Below, one piece after another: positions 1 to 8,273 of a DNA stretch of 64,000 bases. Within the stretch, counting starts at the first letter, position 1; each line of letters starts with the position of its first letter. Source of the stretch: an uncultured Candidatus Melainabacteria bacterium (GTDB lineage: Bacteria > Cyanobacteriota > Vampirovibrionia > Gastranaerophilales > Gastranaerophilaceae); assembly GCA_949927415.1 (NCBI GenBank), contig CATLFB010000002.1, forward strand, positions 310,001 to 374,000, given 5' to 3'. The position numbers and the translations under genes were made by a program. Under the pieces are notes generated by a model that was given only the letters and a program-made list of their open reading frames with translations, was not told where the DNA came from and made no database searches.

Positions 1-282
1 TTCTTCGGTTTCTTCCTGAATTTCTGCGGTTATTGTCAGAAAATCATTATCCAGTTCAACTTCGATGTCGTCTTTCTTAACCCCCGGAAGCTGCACCTTT
101 ACCTTGTAGTTCTTGTCGTTCTGCTTTACTTCTATTGCAGGACGCCAGGTCGTCATTTTTTTAATATTCAGAGGATTCGCGAACGCGTTTGTCATGAATG
201 TGTCGCGCAAAAAATTATTCAATTCCTGATGTATGCTGTCAAAATACAGTTCAGGTTCTCTTATCATCAAATCGTATTTCAT
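1..282 (-). CDS. Hsp20 family small heat shock protein, C-terminus cut by window edge
   Basis: This is the first 94 codons of a minus-strand gene that runs off the left edge. The start ATG is preceded by AAAGGAG, which fixes it. The visible protein begins MKYDLMIREPELYFD and reaches the alpha-crystallin segment (VKVQLPGVKKDDIEVELD, then FLTITAEIQEE). That is the beta-sandwich core by which Hsp20 holdases bind unfolding proteins in the cytosol without ATP. The short N-terminal arm of about 45 residues is usual for bacterial Hsp20. The C-terminal IxI motif would lie outside the window. The gene is divergent from the dehydrogenase that starts near 429. Confidence 0.85.
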   Translation of the reverse strand, partial: MKYDLMIREPELYFDSIHQELNNFLRDTFMTNAFANPLNIKKMTTWRPAIEVKQNDKNYKVKVQLPGVKKDDIEVELDNDFLTITAEIQEETEE

Positions 283-428
283 AAGAACTCCTTTCACATT
301 TTCAGAATAACTTTTTTTTCAGCCGGCAACATTGCCGGAACCGACTAAAATTTCATTCATCAAATATGCACATTTGTTTAATAGACATACCCTTTTAAGC
401 GTAAATAATTGTAGAAAAGGAGATATAA

Positions 429-1454
429 ATGACGATAAATATGCTTGTCTTTGACTACAGAGAAAACGAAAGAGAGTTTTTTGAGAATAACGAACTGCAA
501 AACTTTGACTTTACATTTTTCAAAGAAAGCCTGAATCCTCGAACTGTTAAAACGATTCCGCAAGAGGTAAAAGACAAAGCGAATGTTATAAGCGTTTTCA
601 CGAATTCAGAAGTAAATGAAGAGGTCATAAACAGCTTCAAAAATCTCCGCATAATTTCAACCCGCTCAACAGCCTACGAACACATAAGCAAAAAGGCCGC
701 AAACGAGCGGAATATTGCTGTCATAAATGTCACGAAATATGGTGAAACATCAGTTGCGCAATTCACATTCTGCCTGATTCTGGCGCTCACCCGAAAGCTT
801 ATGCGAGCTGTCAAAGACAGCGATAAAAATACAATCGACGATAATGACTTTTACGAACTCACAGGACGTGACATTTCAAAGCTTTCAATCGGCATAGTGG
901 GTACCGGAACAATCGGGGCGGCGGTTTGCAAAATCGCTAAAACTTTTAACATGGACGTATACGGCTGTGATATAAATGTCAAACAGGAATTAATCAACAA
1001 ATACGGGATAAAATATCTTCCTTTTGAAGAACTGATAAAAAAAGTTGATATTGTGACTCTTCACATCCCGTTTACCGGCGATAACCTTCACATGTTTGAT
1101 AAAACGCAGTTTGATATGATGAAAGAAAATTCGTATTTCATAAACACCTCAAGCAGAAGGCTTGTGAATTTTGAAAGCTTATACAATGCACTGAAAGACG
1201 GAAAAATTGCAGGCGCGGCGCTTGATACAACCTGCTGCACATATCTCAATGCAAAATGTTTTGAAAACGGAAAACTTGCGAAAATATGCATGCAGGAATA
1301 CAAATACCTTCACCTGCTCTCAGAAATGGAAAACGCAATTGTCACGCCGCACATTGCATACAACACGCAAGAATCAATAAATTACATTCTCCAAAGCACA
1401 ATTGACCAAATCCGTGAAACAATCAAATGCGGAGATGTTAACGGAATTTTCTAG
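429..1454 (+). CDS. NAD-dependent D-2-hydroxyacid dehydrogenase (D-lactate dehydrogenase-like)
   Basis: A 341-residue oxidoreductase that would interconvert a 2-keto acid and a D-2-hydroxy acid with NAD(H), in the cytosol. Seen: an N-terminal catalytic half, a Rossmann motif GIVGTGTIGAAVC near residue 155, the NTSSRRLVNFESL segment (usually NTARG.L.D) near 240, and a terminal VTPHIAYNT holding the catalytic His. Length matches the family (about 330). The insert CCTYLNAKCFENGKL before the His loop also occurs in D-lactate dehydrogenases. An AAAAGGAG site at about 415-422 precedes the ATG. D-lactate is the most likely substrate, but the paralogs (glycerate, phosphoglycerate) cannot be excluded by reading alone. 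Confidence 0.82.
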   Translation: MTINMLVFDYRENEREFFENNELQNFDFTFFKESLNPRTVKTIPQEVKDKANVISVFTNSEVNEEVINSFKNLRIISTRSTAYEHISKKAANERNIAVINVTKYGETSVAQFTFCLILALTRKLMRAVKDSDKNTIDDNDFYELTGRDISKLSIGIVGTGTIGAAVCKIAKTFNMDVYGCDINVKQELINKYGIKYLPFEELIKKVDIVTLHIPFTGDNLHMFDKTQFDMMKENSYFINTSSRRLVNFESLYNALKDGKIAGAALDTTCCTYLNAKCFENGKLAKICMQEYKYLHLLSEMENAIVTPHIAYNTQESINYILQSTIDQIRETIKCGDVNGIF

Positions 1455-1496
1455 GATTTTAAATTCGGACGCGGAAAAGCAACATCGTATAAAGAT

Positions 1497-2165
1497 TTAT
1501 TTTTTCATAATCTGAACAGAAATCGCGCCTAAAACATAATCTTTTCGCAGTTTAAATTCAAACCCGCTTTTTTCAAAATCCGAAATCAATTCCTGTGGTT
1601 CGGGGAAAACTCTTTTTGATTTAATTAAATATTTATAAGGCTCGGCATTTTTGAGAAAGATTTTTGCAGCCACGGGCGTAAAAATTTCAAAAAATTTTCC
1701 GGCAAGATTTTTTCTCCCGAAATCCAGATGGAGAAATTTGCCGCCCGGTTTTAGAACTCTATAGATCTCTTTTAAAGCTTTTTCCGGATTTGAAATGTTT
1801 CGCAAGCCAAATCCGATTGTTAAAAAATCGAATGTGTTGTCTTCAAATTCAAGATTTGTGATGTCGCCTTTTAAAAGTTTCACGCCCTGCAATTTTTTCT
1901 CGGCCAGAAGAAGCATATTTTCGGAAAAATCTACACCAGTCACATCTGCAAGCGGCTGGATTTTTTTTATAAAAAATGCAATATCGCCCGTTCCTGTGCA
2001 GGCGTCAAGAACTTTTGCATGCGGCGGGATTTCAAGAAGTTTCACACAATCTTTTTTGACGATTTTGTGAAGCCCGAAGGAAATACAATTGTTTAAAAAA
2101 TCGTATTTGCATGCAATTTTGTTAAACAAATCTTGAATATATTCCGGTGCCTTAAATACAGTCAT
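1497..2165 (-). CDS. menG: Demethylmenaquinone/ubiquinone methyltransferase (MenG/UbiE)
   Basis: A 222-residue class I SAM-dependent methyltransferase. It is expected to add the final C-methyl group to demethylmenaquinone. Seen: N-terminal VFKAPEYIQDLFNKIACKYDFLN (UbiE signature I region), the SAM-binding VLDACTGTGDIAFF, the acidic loop VTGVDFSENML, then FLTIGFGLRNISNPEKAL and RVLKPGGKFLHLDF, which is UbiE signature II. Length is typical. No clear Shine-Dalgarno site is visible before the ATG. It faces the dehydrogenase gene tail to tail with a 42-base gap. Presence of menG suggests quinone-linked respiration or a remnant of it; no other men gene is visible here. Confidence 0.9.
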   Translation of the reverse strand: MTVFKAPEYIQDLFNKIACKYDFLNNCISFGLHKIVKKDCVKLLEIPPHAKVLDACTGTGDIAFFIKKIQPLADVTGVDFSENMLLLAEKKLQGVKLLKGDITNLEFEDNTFDFLTIGFGLRNISNPEKALKEIYRVLKPGGKFLHLDFGRKNLAGKFFEIFTPVAAKIFLKNAEPYKYLIKSKRVFPEPQELISDFEKSGFEFKLRKDYVLGAISVQIMKK

Positions 2166-2215
2166 AAAACGTTACCATTTTGCATTATAAGTCAATATTA
2201 ACATATAATAAAATT

Positions 2216-3562
2216 ATGAACATAGGATTTATACCAATAGACAACAGGCCCGTTTGCTGTACATTAGCGCAAGATATTGCAGCAATTGACAGTTCAATCA
2301 ACTTTTATATGCCCCCGCGGGAATTTCTCGGGGATTTAACAAAACCTGCCAACTATGAAGCAATTTTTGAATGGCTTAAAAATCTGCCATCACTTAATTC
2401 CATTGTTGTATCACTCGATACAGTCGCATACGGCGGGCTTATTCCTTCAAGAAGAAGTCCGGAGAGTTTTGAAGATATCAGGACAAGAATTTTAAAGTTC
2501 AAAGAAATTCTCCAATCAAAAAATGCTAAAATCTATGCATTTTCAAGCATAATGCGGATTTCAAACAACAACATCAACGAAGAAGAAAAAGAATACTGGT
2601 CGCGCTGGGGAAAGCGGATTTTCGATTACTCATACCAGACCCACAAACTGGGATGCGAAAGCTGTATTACAAATGTTATCCCGTCAGAAATTCTTGATGA
2701 TTATATGAATACCAGAAAACGGAATTTTGAAATCAACAAAATCTATCTTGAATGGCAAAAGAGTGGATTTTTCGACACTCTCGTATTCTCAAAAGACGAT
2801 TGCGCGGAATACGGATTCAACGTTCAGGAAGCAAGAGCGCTTGAGGCTCTCGGCGGATTTACAAAAACCGGCGCTGATGAAATCCCGCTTACACTATTGG
2901 CGCGCGCAATTTCTGAGGGCAAAAATATTCGCATCGCGCCGATTTTCACAGAACCCGATGCAAAAGATTTAATCTCAAATTACGAAGATGTTTCAATAGA
3001 AAATTCCGTCAAAGGCCAGCTTGAACTTGCCGGCTGCACGATTACAACGCCCGATAAAGCCGATATTTTGCTCTGCATAAATAATTTTCTGAATCATCAG
3101 GGCGAAATAGTTATGAAAGTTCCGACAGAACCGTTTTCGCATGTGTGGAATACCCCTGAAATGCCCTATATGATTGCGGATGTAAGATTTGCTAACGGGG
3201 CGGATAATGCTTTTGTTGAACAGATTTTCAATCGGTCAGCGGATGAAAACTTTTTTGGATTTTCTGCATGGAATACTTCAGCAAATACTCTTGGAAGTCT
3301 GATTTGCGCGGCAATTACAAAATTCACAGCACAAAAATACAACAATGAAGCATTTCAAAAATTACAAACGACGCGAATTCTGGACGATTGGGCATATCAG
3401 GCAAATTGCCGTCAAAAACTCGAAAACACCGATGCCATCGCACTCAAAGGATTGATGAAACCTTATGAAGAAAAATGTGCAAAATTTCTCTGGAAAGATT
3501 TCGAAACATCATACAAATTCCCCTGGAACAGGCTATTTGAGGTAGAAATTGAGTTTAATTGA
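2216..3562 (+). CDS. DUF4127 family protein
   Basis: A protein of 448 residues starting MNIGFIPIDNRPVC, which is the typical opening of DUF4127, a family of unknown function. I chose the ATG at 2216 because the family starts directly at this motif; an upstream in-frame ATG at 2180 adds 12 residues unlike the family, and neither start has a clear ribosome site. Conserved-looking stretches include MPPREFLGDLTKPA near residue 35, SLDTVAYGGLIPSR near 72 and IADVRFANGADNAFV near 320. No signal peptide is visible. The next gene (mntP) begins inside its 3' end, so the two are probably co-transcribed. No function is known to me. Confidence 0.8.
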   Translation: MNIGFIPIDNRPVCCTLAQDIAAIDSSINFYMPPREFLGDLTKPANYEAIFEWLKNLPSLNSIVVSLDTVAYGGLIPSRRSPESFEDIRTRILKFKEILQSKNAKIYAFSSIMRISNNNINEEEKEYWSRWGKRIFDYSYQTHKLGCESCITNVIPSEILDDYMNTRKRNFEINKIYLEWQKSGFFDTLVFSKDDCAEYGFNVQEARALEALGGFTKTGADEIPLTLLARAISEGKNIRIAPIFTEPDAKDLISNYEDVSIENSVKGQLELAGCTITTPDKADILLCINNFLNHQGEIVMKVPTEPFSHVWNTPEMPYMIADVRFANGADNAFVEQIFNRSADENFFGFSAWNTSANTLGSLICAAITKFTAQKYNNEAFQKLQTTRILDDWAYQANCRQKLENTDAIALKGLMKPYEEKCAKFLWKDFETSYKFPWNRLFEVEIEFN

Positions 3563-4091
3563 AATAATATTTTTAAGCATTGCACTCGGAATTGACTGTT
3601 GCGTTGTTTCATTTTCGCAAGGACTTATAATCACTGCAAACAGGCGCAAAAACTCATTCTTGCTGGCGTTCACAATGGGATTTTTTCAAGGATTGATGCC
3701 TGCTGTCGGATATTTTTGCGCAAATCTCATTACCAAATATGTTGAAACTTTCAGCCATTGGATTGTTTTTGTAATATTTATGGCATTGGGTGTGAAATTT
3801 ATTTTTGAGGCGCTGCAACAAAAAAATGAGAAACCTGTTTGTTATATCGGTCTAAAATGCCTGATAACAATGGGTATTGCAACAAGCATTGACGCGCTTG
3901 GCGCAGGCGTAAGTTTGAATTTCAGCGGCACGAAAATTCTTATCCCTGTTTTGATAATTGCCTCGGCTTCATTTGCAATGTCGCTTTTCGGGTTTTGGTT
4001 CGGGAATATGTTTAGGAAATTTCCTGCAAAATATCTTGAAATTACAGGCGGAATAATACTTTGCGGGTTGGCTGTCAATGCTGTGATTTAA
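3549..4091 (+). CDS. mntP: MntP-type manganese efflux pump
   Basis: A 180-residue integral membrane protein with six predicted hydrophobic segments in two homologous halves. Each half carries a conserved acidic signature: ALGIDCCVVSFSQG near residue 12 and ATSIDALGAGVSLN near residue 112 (the family uses D-A-F/G-A-V-S motifs). The family exports Mn2+. The start is TTG, 14 bases inside the preceding DUF4127 gene in another frame, suggesting translational coupling. Length matches MntP (about 185). The first half has IDCCVVS where most members have LDAFAVS, so transport residues are partly altered; the function assignment is by overall layout. Confidence 0.82.
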   Translation: MSLIEIIFLSIALGIDCCVVSFSQGLIITANRRKNSFLLAFTMGFFQGLMPAVGYFCANLITKYVETFSHWIVFVIFMALGVKFIFEALQQKNEKPVCYIGLKCLITMGIATSIDALGAGVSLNFSGTKILIPVLIIASASFAMSLFGFWFGNMFRKFPAKYLEITGGIILCGLAVNAVI

Positions 4092-4308
4092 TCAAAGCCA
4101 TGCCTAAAAGCCTCTCTATGTCGCAATATTTTACAAAAGTTTACATTTTACAAAATCATGGAAACATGCTCCTGACATGGTTTTTCATGGTTTAGAAGAG
4201 CAAAAGCATGTGATAATCTCATTTTTAGACATGTTGACTTTGCAAAACCCGCGTATCAGGCTGAATTCAGGCTATTGTTACATTTATTAATAATCACATG
4301 TTCTGACC
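4092..4308. other. AT-rich intergenic stretch
   Basis: This stretch, upstream of the promoter at 4309, has no ORF with a ribosome site. It holds several scattered copies of ATGG/CATG words around 4155-4220 that can pair locally, but I see no convincing terminator or RNA gene. It separates the mntP stop from the next transcription unit. Confidence 0.4.
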
Positions 4309-4336
4309 TTGAAAAAATATCCTTATTTTCTATAAT
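4309..4336 (+). promoter_or_regulatory. Sigma70-type promoter (TTGAAA-N16-TATAAT)
   Basis: TTGAAA at 4309-4314 and TATAAT at 4331-4336, 16 bases apart, would start a transcript near 4343 that carries a leader of about 100 bases before the small Cys-rich gene. Confidence 0.7.
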
Positions 4337-4342
4337 GTAATT

Positions 4343-4441
4343 AAGAGGTGGTCAAAAGACCGCGAGGGGTGGAGGAAACGGCCTTTTAATAAGCCGTAGA
4401 CCTTGCTATAGTTGTAGAAATATAATTGGAGATAGTATAAA
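4343..4441 (+). other. Structured 5' leader of the small Cys-rich gene
   Basis: The leader contains two short hairpins: GGTC-AAAA-GACC at about 4350-4362 and ACGGC-CTTTTAATAA-GCCGT at about 4378-4398, separated by a purine run GGGGTGGAGGAAA. A GGAGATAG ribosome site at 4428-4435 precedes the TTG start. I recognise no riboswitch class. The length and folding make a regulatory leader plausible, not proven. Confidence 0.4.
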
Positions 4442-4663
4442 TTGTTTAGAAGTAGGGATATGGGAAGAGCGGTTGCAGTTAGAAGATGGACGCCGACCGC
4501 ACTTGAATGTTACAAACGCGGATGCAATTGTGAAGGTTGTTTTTATAAAGATTTTTTCAGCGGTTCATCACAAAAATGCCAGATGAAGGCGTCAGTGCTT
4601 GAGTTGGTAAGGGTTATCGGAACTCCGAACGTTGAATTGCAGCAGTTTATTTTGGAAGACTAA
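4442..4663 (+). CDS. Small conserved-looking cysteine protein, function unknown
   Basis: A 73-residue cytosolic protein started by TTG with GGAG six to ten bases upstream. An internal ATG at about 4460 could be an alternative. The central segment reads ECYKRGCNCEGCFYKDFF and then SQKCQMKASVLELVR, giving five cysteines (C..C.C..C....C) that could bind a metal or cluster. The N-terminus is basic (RAVAVRRWT). It looks like a compact small regulator or metal protein, but I cannot name a family. It sits alone between its own promoter and the hpf gene, with a folded leader. Confidence 0.65.
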   Translation: MFRSRDMGRAVAVRRWTPTALECYKRGCNCEGCFYKDFFSGSSQKCQMKASVLELVRVIGTPNVELQQFILED

Positions 4664-4767
4664 TTCCTGAATCAATTGTTAACACGCATTAGCGAAATAA
4701 AATTTACCCTTTAAAAAATTTGAATATTATGTTATACTGTATAAGCAGTATATAATAGGAGGTTCGA

Positions 4768-5139
4768 ATGCACATTTACGTTAATGGTAGAAACATTGAG
4801 ATTACTGATGCGATTAAAGCTTATGTAAAAGAGAAGATTGGCAAAGTTGCAAACCACTACGACCAGATTCAGGGAATTGAAGTTGTATTGTCGGTTATCA
4901 AAAACCCTTCAGCATCAGGAAAACACGTAGCAGAAGTTTTGTGCAAAACCAACAGCGGCACCATAAAAGTTGAAGAAGCGGCTGAATCAATGTATGCAAG
5001 TATCGACTTGCTTGCAGACAAACTTGACAGACAGGTTAAAAAGCTTAAAGACAAAACTTTAGGCTCAGACAAGTCTTCAATCAGAACAGATGCAGTTGAA
5101 GAAGCTGAGGCTGAAAAAGAAGAAGCTGTTGAAGAATAA
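4768..5139 (+). CDS. hpf: Ribosome hibernation promoting factor (HPF/RaiA family, short form)
   Basis: A 123-residue protein starting MHIYVNGRNIEITDAIKAYV, the standard opening of the S30AE/HPF fold. The domain spans about residues 1-95 (VEVVLSV-like strand, AEVLCKTNSGTIKVEEAAE..MYASIDLLADKLDRQVKKLKD). It binds the 30S decoding region of idle ribosomes and blocks translation in stationary phase. The tail after residue 100 is acidic (EEAEAEKEEAVEE) and lacks the long-form dimerisation domain. AGGAGG lies 7 bases before the ATG. A strong terminator follows. Confidence 0.92.
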   Translation: MHIYVNGRNIEITDAIKAYVKEKIGKVANHYDQIQGIEVVLSVIKNPSASGKHVAEVLCKTNSGTIKVEEAAESMYASIDLLADKLDRQVKKLKDKTLGSDKSSIRTDAVEEAEAEKEEAVEE

Positions 5140-5164
5140 ATAAAATTTATTGATTTTACAAAGG

Positions 5165-5193
5165 GCCGAAATCTGAAAGATTTCGGCTTTTTT
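5165..5193 (+). terminator. Rho-independent terminator of hpf
   Basis: GCCGAAATC-TGAAA-GATTTCGGC followed by TTTTTT, beginning about 25 bases after the hpf stop. Confidence 0.9.
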
Positions 5194-5280
5194 GTGGCTT
5201 GAATTCTCATTAGGAAAGAAAAATGCCGGCATGCCGAAATGATTTCGCCTGGCTTTTAGAAAAGCTATTTATTTAATTCC

Positions 5281-5960
5281 GTTCCAATATGTCTACATCC
5301 GCAATAAACCGTCACTGCTTACGATTATCGTTCCTAGACATCATCCGTCCCAAGCGGCTTCGTCTTAGTTCTGAACTTCTGTGCTTAATTCTTTAGCAAG
5401 CGACTTTTGTATGACATTCCAATATGTCTGGATTATCCGGCCGTCCGGCACCTTGCGTTCGTTCAAAATCACTCCCGTGATTTTGCCGCTGTCTTGCTCG
5501 GCGGCGCTAAACGGGTTTCCAAAGCGTTGCTTCCCGCAAAGCTTTTCAGCCTCTGCCGACTCGCGCTCACTACGGTGCTTCGGATGTGACGAGTTCCGCT
5601 CATCCTCCACGCTAATCGCGTGTAGGCCTCTCTCCACTCTACCGAAAATCCATCTACGTGCGTAGCACCAGACCTCACCCGAATTTCTAAACTCGCACCG
5701 GCTCGTTAAGAAATTCTGCCCTCTCCTAATTCAGGAGAGGGGGTGCGACGATTTTCGTCGAATTTTACAGGCATCGACAGAAGAGATTGTCCTTTATGGA
5801 TTATTCGGTTTTCCTGCACCTGGCTCTTGCTCCAAATCGCTTTCGCGATTTTGTCGGGGTTACGGTGATTTGGATGTGATGAAAATCCATCTTTGTACGT
5901 AATTTTAAACCTAGCGGTCCTGACCTAATTCAGGTCCGAAGTGTCTACGTACGTAGTACT
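5281..5960 (+). repeat. Long intergenic repeat, copy A
   Basis: A modular block with higher GC than its surroundings, shared with copies near 32.0, 47.3 and 51.3 kb. Shared words include CCTCACCCGAATTTCTAA, CGACTCGCGCTCACT with GGTGCTTCGGATGTGACGAG, a hairpin CCTCTCCT..AGGAGAGG near 5722-5740, and ends of the form TCTACGTACGTAGTAC. ORFs in the block lack ribosome sites and are not conserved as proteins between copies, so I regard it as noncoding. Its right end reads into the 3' end of the next gene. Confidence 0.75.
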
Positions 5961-6372
5961 GCTTGCGCTGTTGTTCGTAGATTTGGTTGCGCTCTTTTTC
6001 GGAACTGCGTACACCTTCATAGCAATATGCGCGCTTGTCGTCTGCCAATGTGTTGCAGTGATTTATTGATTTTTCGAAATTAACCCGCCGCTCAGCCCAA
6101 TAATTGCTCTTCGTTCTTTCTGCGTCTACAAAATTTATTACATTCAATATGTTTTTCTTGTCTTTTACCTGAGCATTTTCATATCCCGACTCGCAAAATT
6201 CCTCCCATTTCGGAACTTCCGAGGGCAAAACAGTTACGGCAGATGTATCCGCCTTGTCAATCGTAACCGGAATTTCTGCTTCATTAAGCGTTACCTCTTC
6301 AACTTCCGCTGAATATGCAGGTAAGATGAAAAAAGCTAATAATATCGCGGGTATAACCAATTTTTTACTCAT
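5911..6372 (-). CDS. Secreted or periplasmic protein of unknown function
   Basis: A 153-residue protein with an N-terminal signal peptide (MSKKLVIPAILLAFFILPAYSA, likely cut after AYSA). The mature part is polar and helical, with three cysteines (residues near 59, 109 and 119) and a segment RAYCYEGVRSSEKERNQIYEQQ. I recognise no family. The last 12-15 residues (about VRRHFGPELGQDR) are encoded by the end of intergenic repeat A, so the original C-terminus may have been replaced. It lies 7 bases downstream of the acyl-CoA ligase on the same strand and is probably co-transcribed with it. Confidence 0.6.
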   Translation of the reverse strand: MSKKLVIPAILLAFFILPAYSAEVEEVTLNEAEIPVTIDKADTSAVTVLPSEVPKWEEFCESGYENAQVKDKKNILNVINFVDAERTKSNYWAERRVNFEKSINHCNTLADDKRAYCYEGVRSSEKERNQIYEQQRKQYYVRRHFGPELGQDR

Positions 6373-6379
6373 AATTTTT

Positions 6380-8050
6380 CTATGCCTTTACTAATTCTTT
6401 GACTTCTTTGCGTTTAACTTTTCTTGTCGCTGTGCGCGGAAGCGGATTTCTGCTTACAACAATATTAATCGGACGCTTGTATGGTGTCAAGCGCGCTGAC
6501 AAACGTTTAACCTCGTCCCTGCATAACTTGTCGATTGTTTCATCGTCGTATTTTGTTGTAAGCTCTTCTGAAGGGACAACAACTGCCGCAATGTCTTCCG
6601 TGCCGTCTTTTGAACCGAATGTTCTTGATACTCCAAGTACGCAGACTTCTGAAAAGTAATTGCTTTTTTCAAGAACGGATTCAACTTCTTCCGGAAATAC
6701 CTTTTTGCCGCCCGATAAAACAATCATATTTTTGATGCGCCCTGTAATGTAAATATGTCCGTCCGGCGTAATTTTTGCAATGTCGCCTGTGTGAAGCCAG
6801 CCGTCTGAATCTATCGTTTCTGCCGTAAGTTCCGGCTGGTTGTGATAACCCTTCATCACGCAGTCGCCCTTAACCTGTAACTCGCCGGTTTCCTTGTCAA
6901 TTCGAACGTCAAAGCTCTTCAACGCTCTTCCAACAGATGCCAAATCATGGCGTTTGTCTGTGTTTATTGATACAACAGGGCTGGTTTCAGAAAGTCCGTA
7001 ACCCTGATAAACTTTAATCCCGATTCTTTCGAAAAATTTGCCGACTGAAACATCCAACGGCGCTCCGCCGGAAATGCAGCCGATAAAATGTCCGCCGAAT
7101 TTTTCATGAATTCTTGAAAACATCATTTTCTTTATTCTGTATGAAGGTGTGAATTTTGAAAGCTTAAAAAGAAAGTTGAATATTGCCTTTTCTAAAGGCG
7201 ATAAATCAGATATTTCAGCTTCAATACTCGTTTTCAAAAGTTTCAAAAATGCCGGAACAACTATCATAAAATCGATTTTTTTAGCGCGCATAATGCCTAA
7301 GATATCTTTCGGTTTCAGGCTCGGAGTGTAATAAACGCTGAAACCGGCGCTCAAGAATGTGCTGAAACCTACTGTCATCTCAAAAAGATGGTTCATCGGA
7401 AGAATTGAAAGAATGTTTACATTTCTGTCCGGAAGGATTGTTCTCAAAGCTTCTTCCACATCATCAAGCTGGGTCATCATATTCAAAAAAGATATCTCAA
7501 CGCCCTTAGGGCAACCGGTTGTGCCTGATGTGTAAATAATAAAGGCAGTTGATTTTGAAGAACGCGGTCTCCAGCGGGTTTCGTAATTTTCCGGAAGATT
7601 GTAAAGACTTTTGTATGACTGGTTTGGATGAGGTTCGTCCATAACGATGATGTCTTTGAGGAAAGGAAGTTCTTTTTGCAGTTCAAGTGCCTTTTCCACA
7701 TAGTTCCTCGAAACAAGCATAACGCTCGGTTCGCAGTCTGAAAGTATGTTGTGAAGTTCGTATTTGGTGAGTTTGATGTCTAAAGGAACTGTAATCATTC
7801 CGGCCATGGCAGAGGCAAACACGCATGCGCCGTATTCGGGCTTGGATTCTGAAAGAATCGCCAGTTTGTCGCCTTTTTTGAGTCCCAAATCATCAATCAA
7901 ATAGCAGCCGAGTTTTCTTGACAACAGTCCGATACCTTTGTAAGTAAACTCTTTCCAGCCGAGTGATGTTTTAGTTCCAAGCGCAATTCTTTCGCCAAAA
8001 CGTTTTGTTCTTTCATCTAATAAAAAAAGGATATTTTTTCTTCCTGCCAT
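6380..8050 (-). CDS. AMP-forming long-chain acyl-CoA synthetase/ligase
   Basis: A 556-residue ANL-superfamily enzyme that activates a carboxylate (most likely a fatty acid) with ATP and joins it to CoA. Motifs seen: the P-loop-like AFIIYTSGTTGCPKG near residue 170, GYGLSETSPVVS near 355, the hinge and ATP-contact region GWLHTGDIAKITPDGHIYITGR near 425, and the C-terminal catalytic lysine region PLPRTATRKVKRKE. Length is typical. No signal or membrane anchor is visible. A substrate cannot be assigned from sequence alone; a role in feeding fatty acids to phospholipid synthesis is the simplest reading. No close partner gene clarifies it. Confidence 0.87.
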   Translation of the reverse strand: MAGRKNILFLLDERTKRFGERIALGTKTSLGWKEFTYKGIGLLSRKLGCYLIDDLGLKKGDKLAILSESKPEYGACVFASAMAGMITVPLDIKLTKYELHNILSDCEPSVMLVSRNYVEKALELQKELPFLKDIIVMDEPHPNQSYKSLYNLPENYETRWRPRSSKSTAFIIYTSGTTGCPKGVEISFLNMMTQLDDVEEALRTILPDRNVNILSILPMNHLFEMTVGFSTFLSAGFSVYYTPSLKPKDILGIMRAKKIDFMIVVPAFLKLLKTSIEAEISDLSPLEKAIFNFLFKLSKFTPSYRIKKMMFSRIHEKFGGHFIGCISGGAPLDVSVGKFFERIGIKVYQGYGLSETSPVVSINTDKRHDLASVGRALKSFDVRIDKETGELQVKGDCVMKGYHNQPELTAETIDSDGWLHTGDIAKITPDGHIYITGRIKNMIVLSGGKKVFPEEVESVLEKSNYFSEVCVLGVSRTFGSKDGTEDIAAVVVPSEELTTKYDDETIDKLCRDEVKRLSARLTPYKRPINIVVSRNPLPRTATRKVKRKEVKELVKA

Positions 8051-8273
8051 ACTCCGTCTTAACCCCTTTACAATATATAAACTCTTTCTTCAGCATATAA
8101 TTTTTTCCGGAAAAAGTCAAGCTTGCTACATTCTGCAATGTTTTGTTAAAAATCCGGTTGTGTTAAGTTTTGTAAAAGTGAGTTTTAAAATTCTTCAAAC
8201 CCTGTCAAAATCTGTTGTCTGCAGTGATGAAAAAATTGGCGAGCGGCTTAAAGAAATTCTAAGTTAAGCTTTT

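Noticed and set aside
5365-5678. Several ORFs of 60-94 residues in repeat A on both strands
   Set aside because: They overlap each other in many frames, have no ribosome sites and occur only because the repeat is GC-richer; the other copies break the frames.
8051-8273. A short plus-strand ORF near 8180-8268 ending GERLKEILS
   Set aside because: About 29-40 codons, GTG or no clear start, no ribosome site. Could be a remnant but support is too weak.
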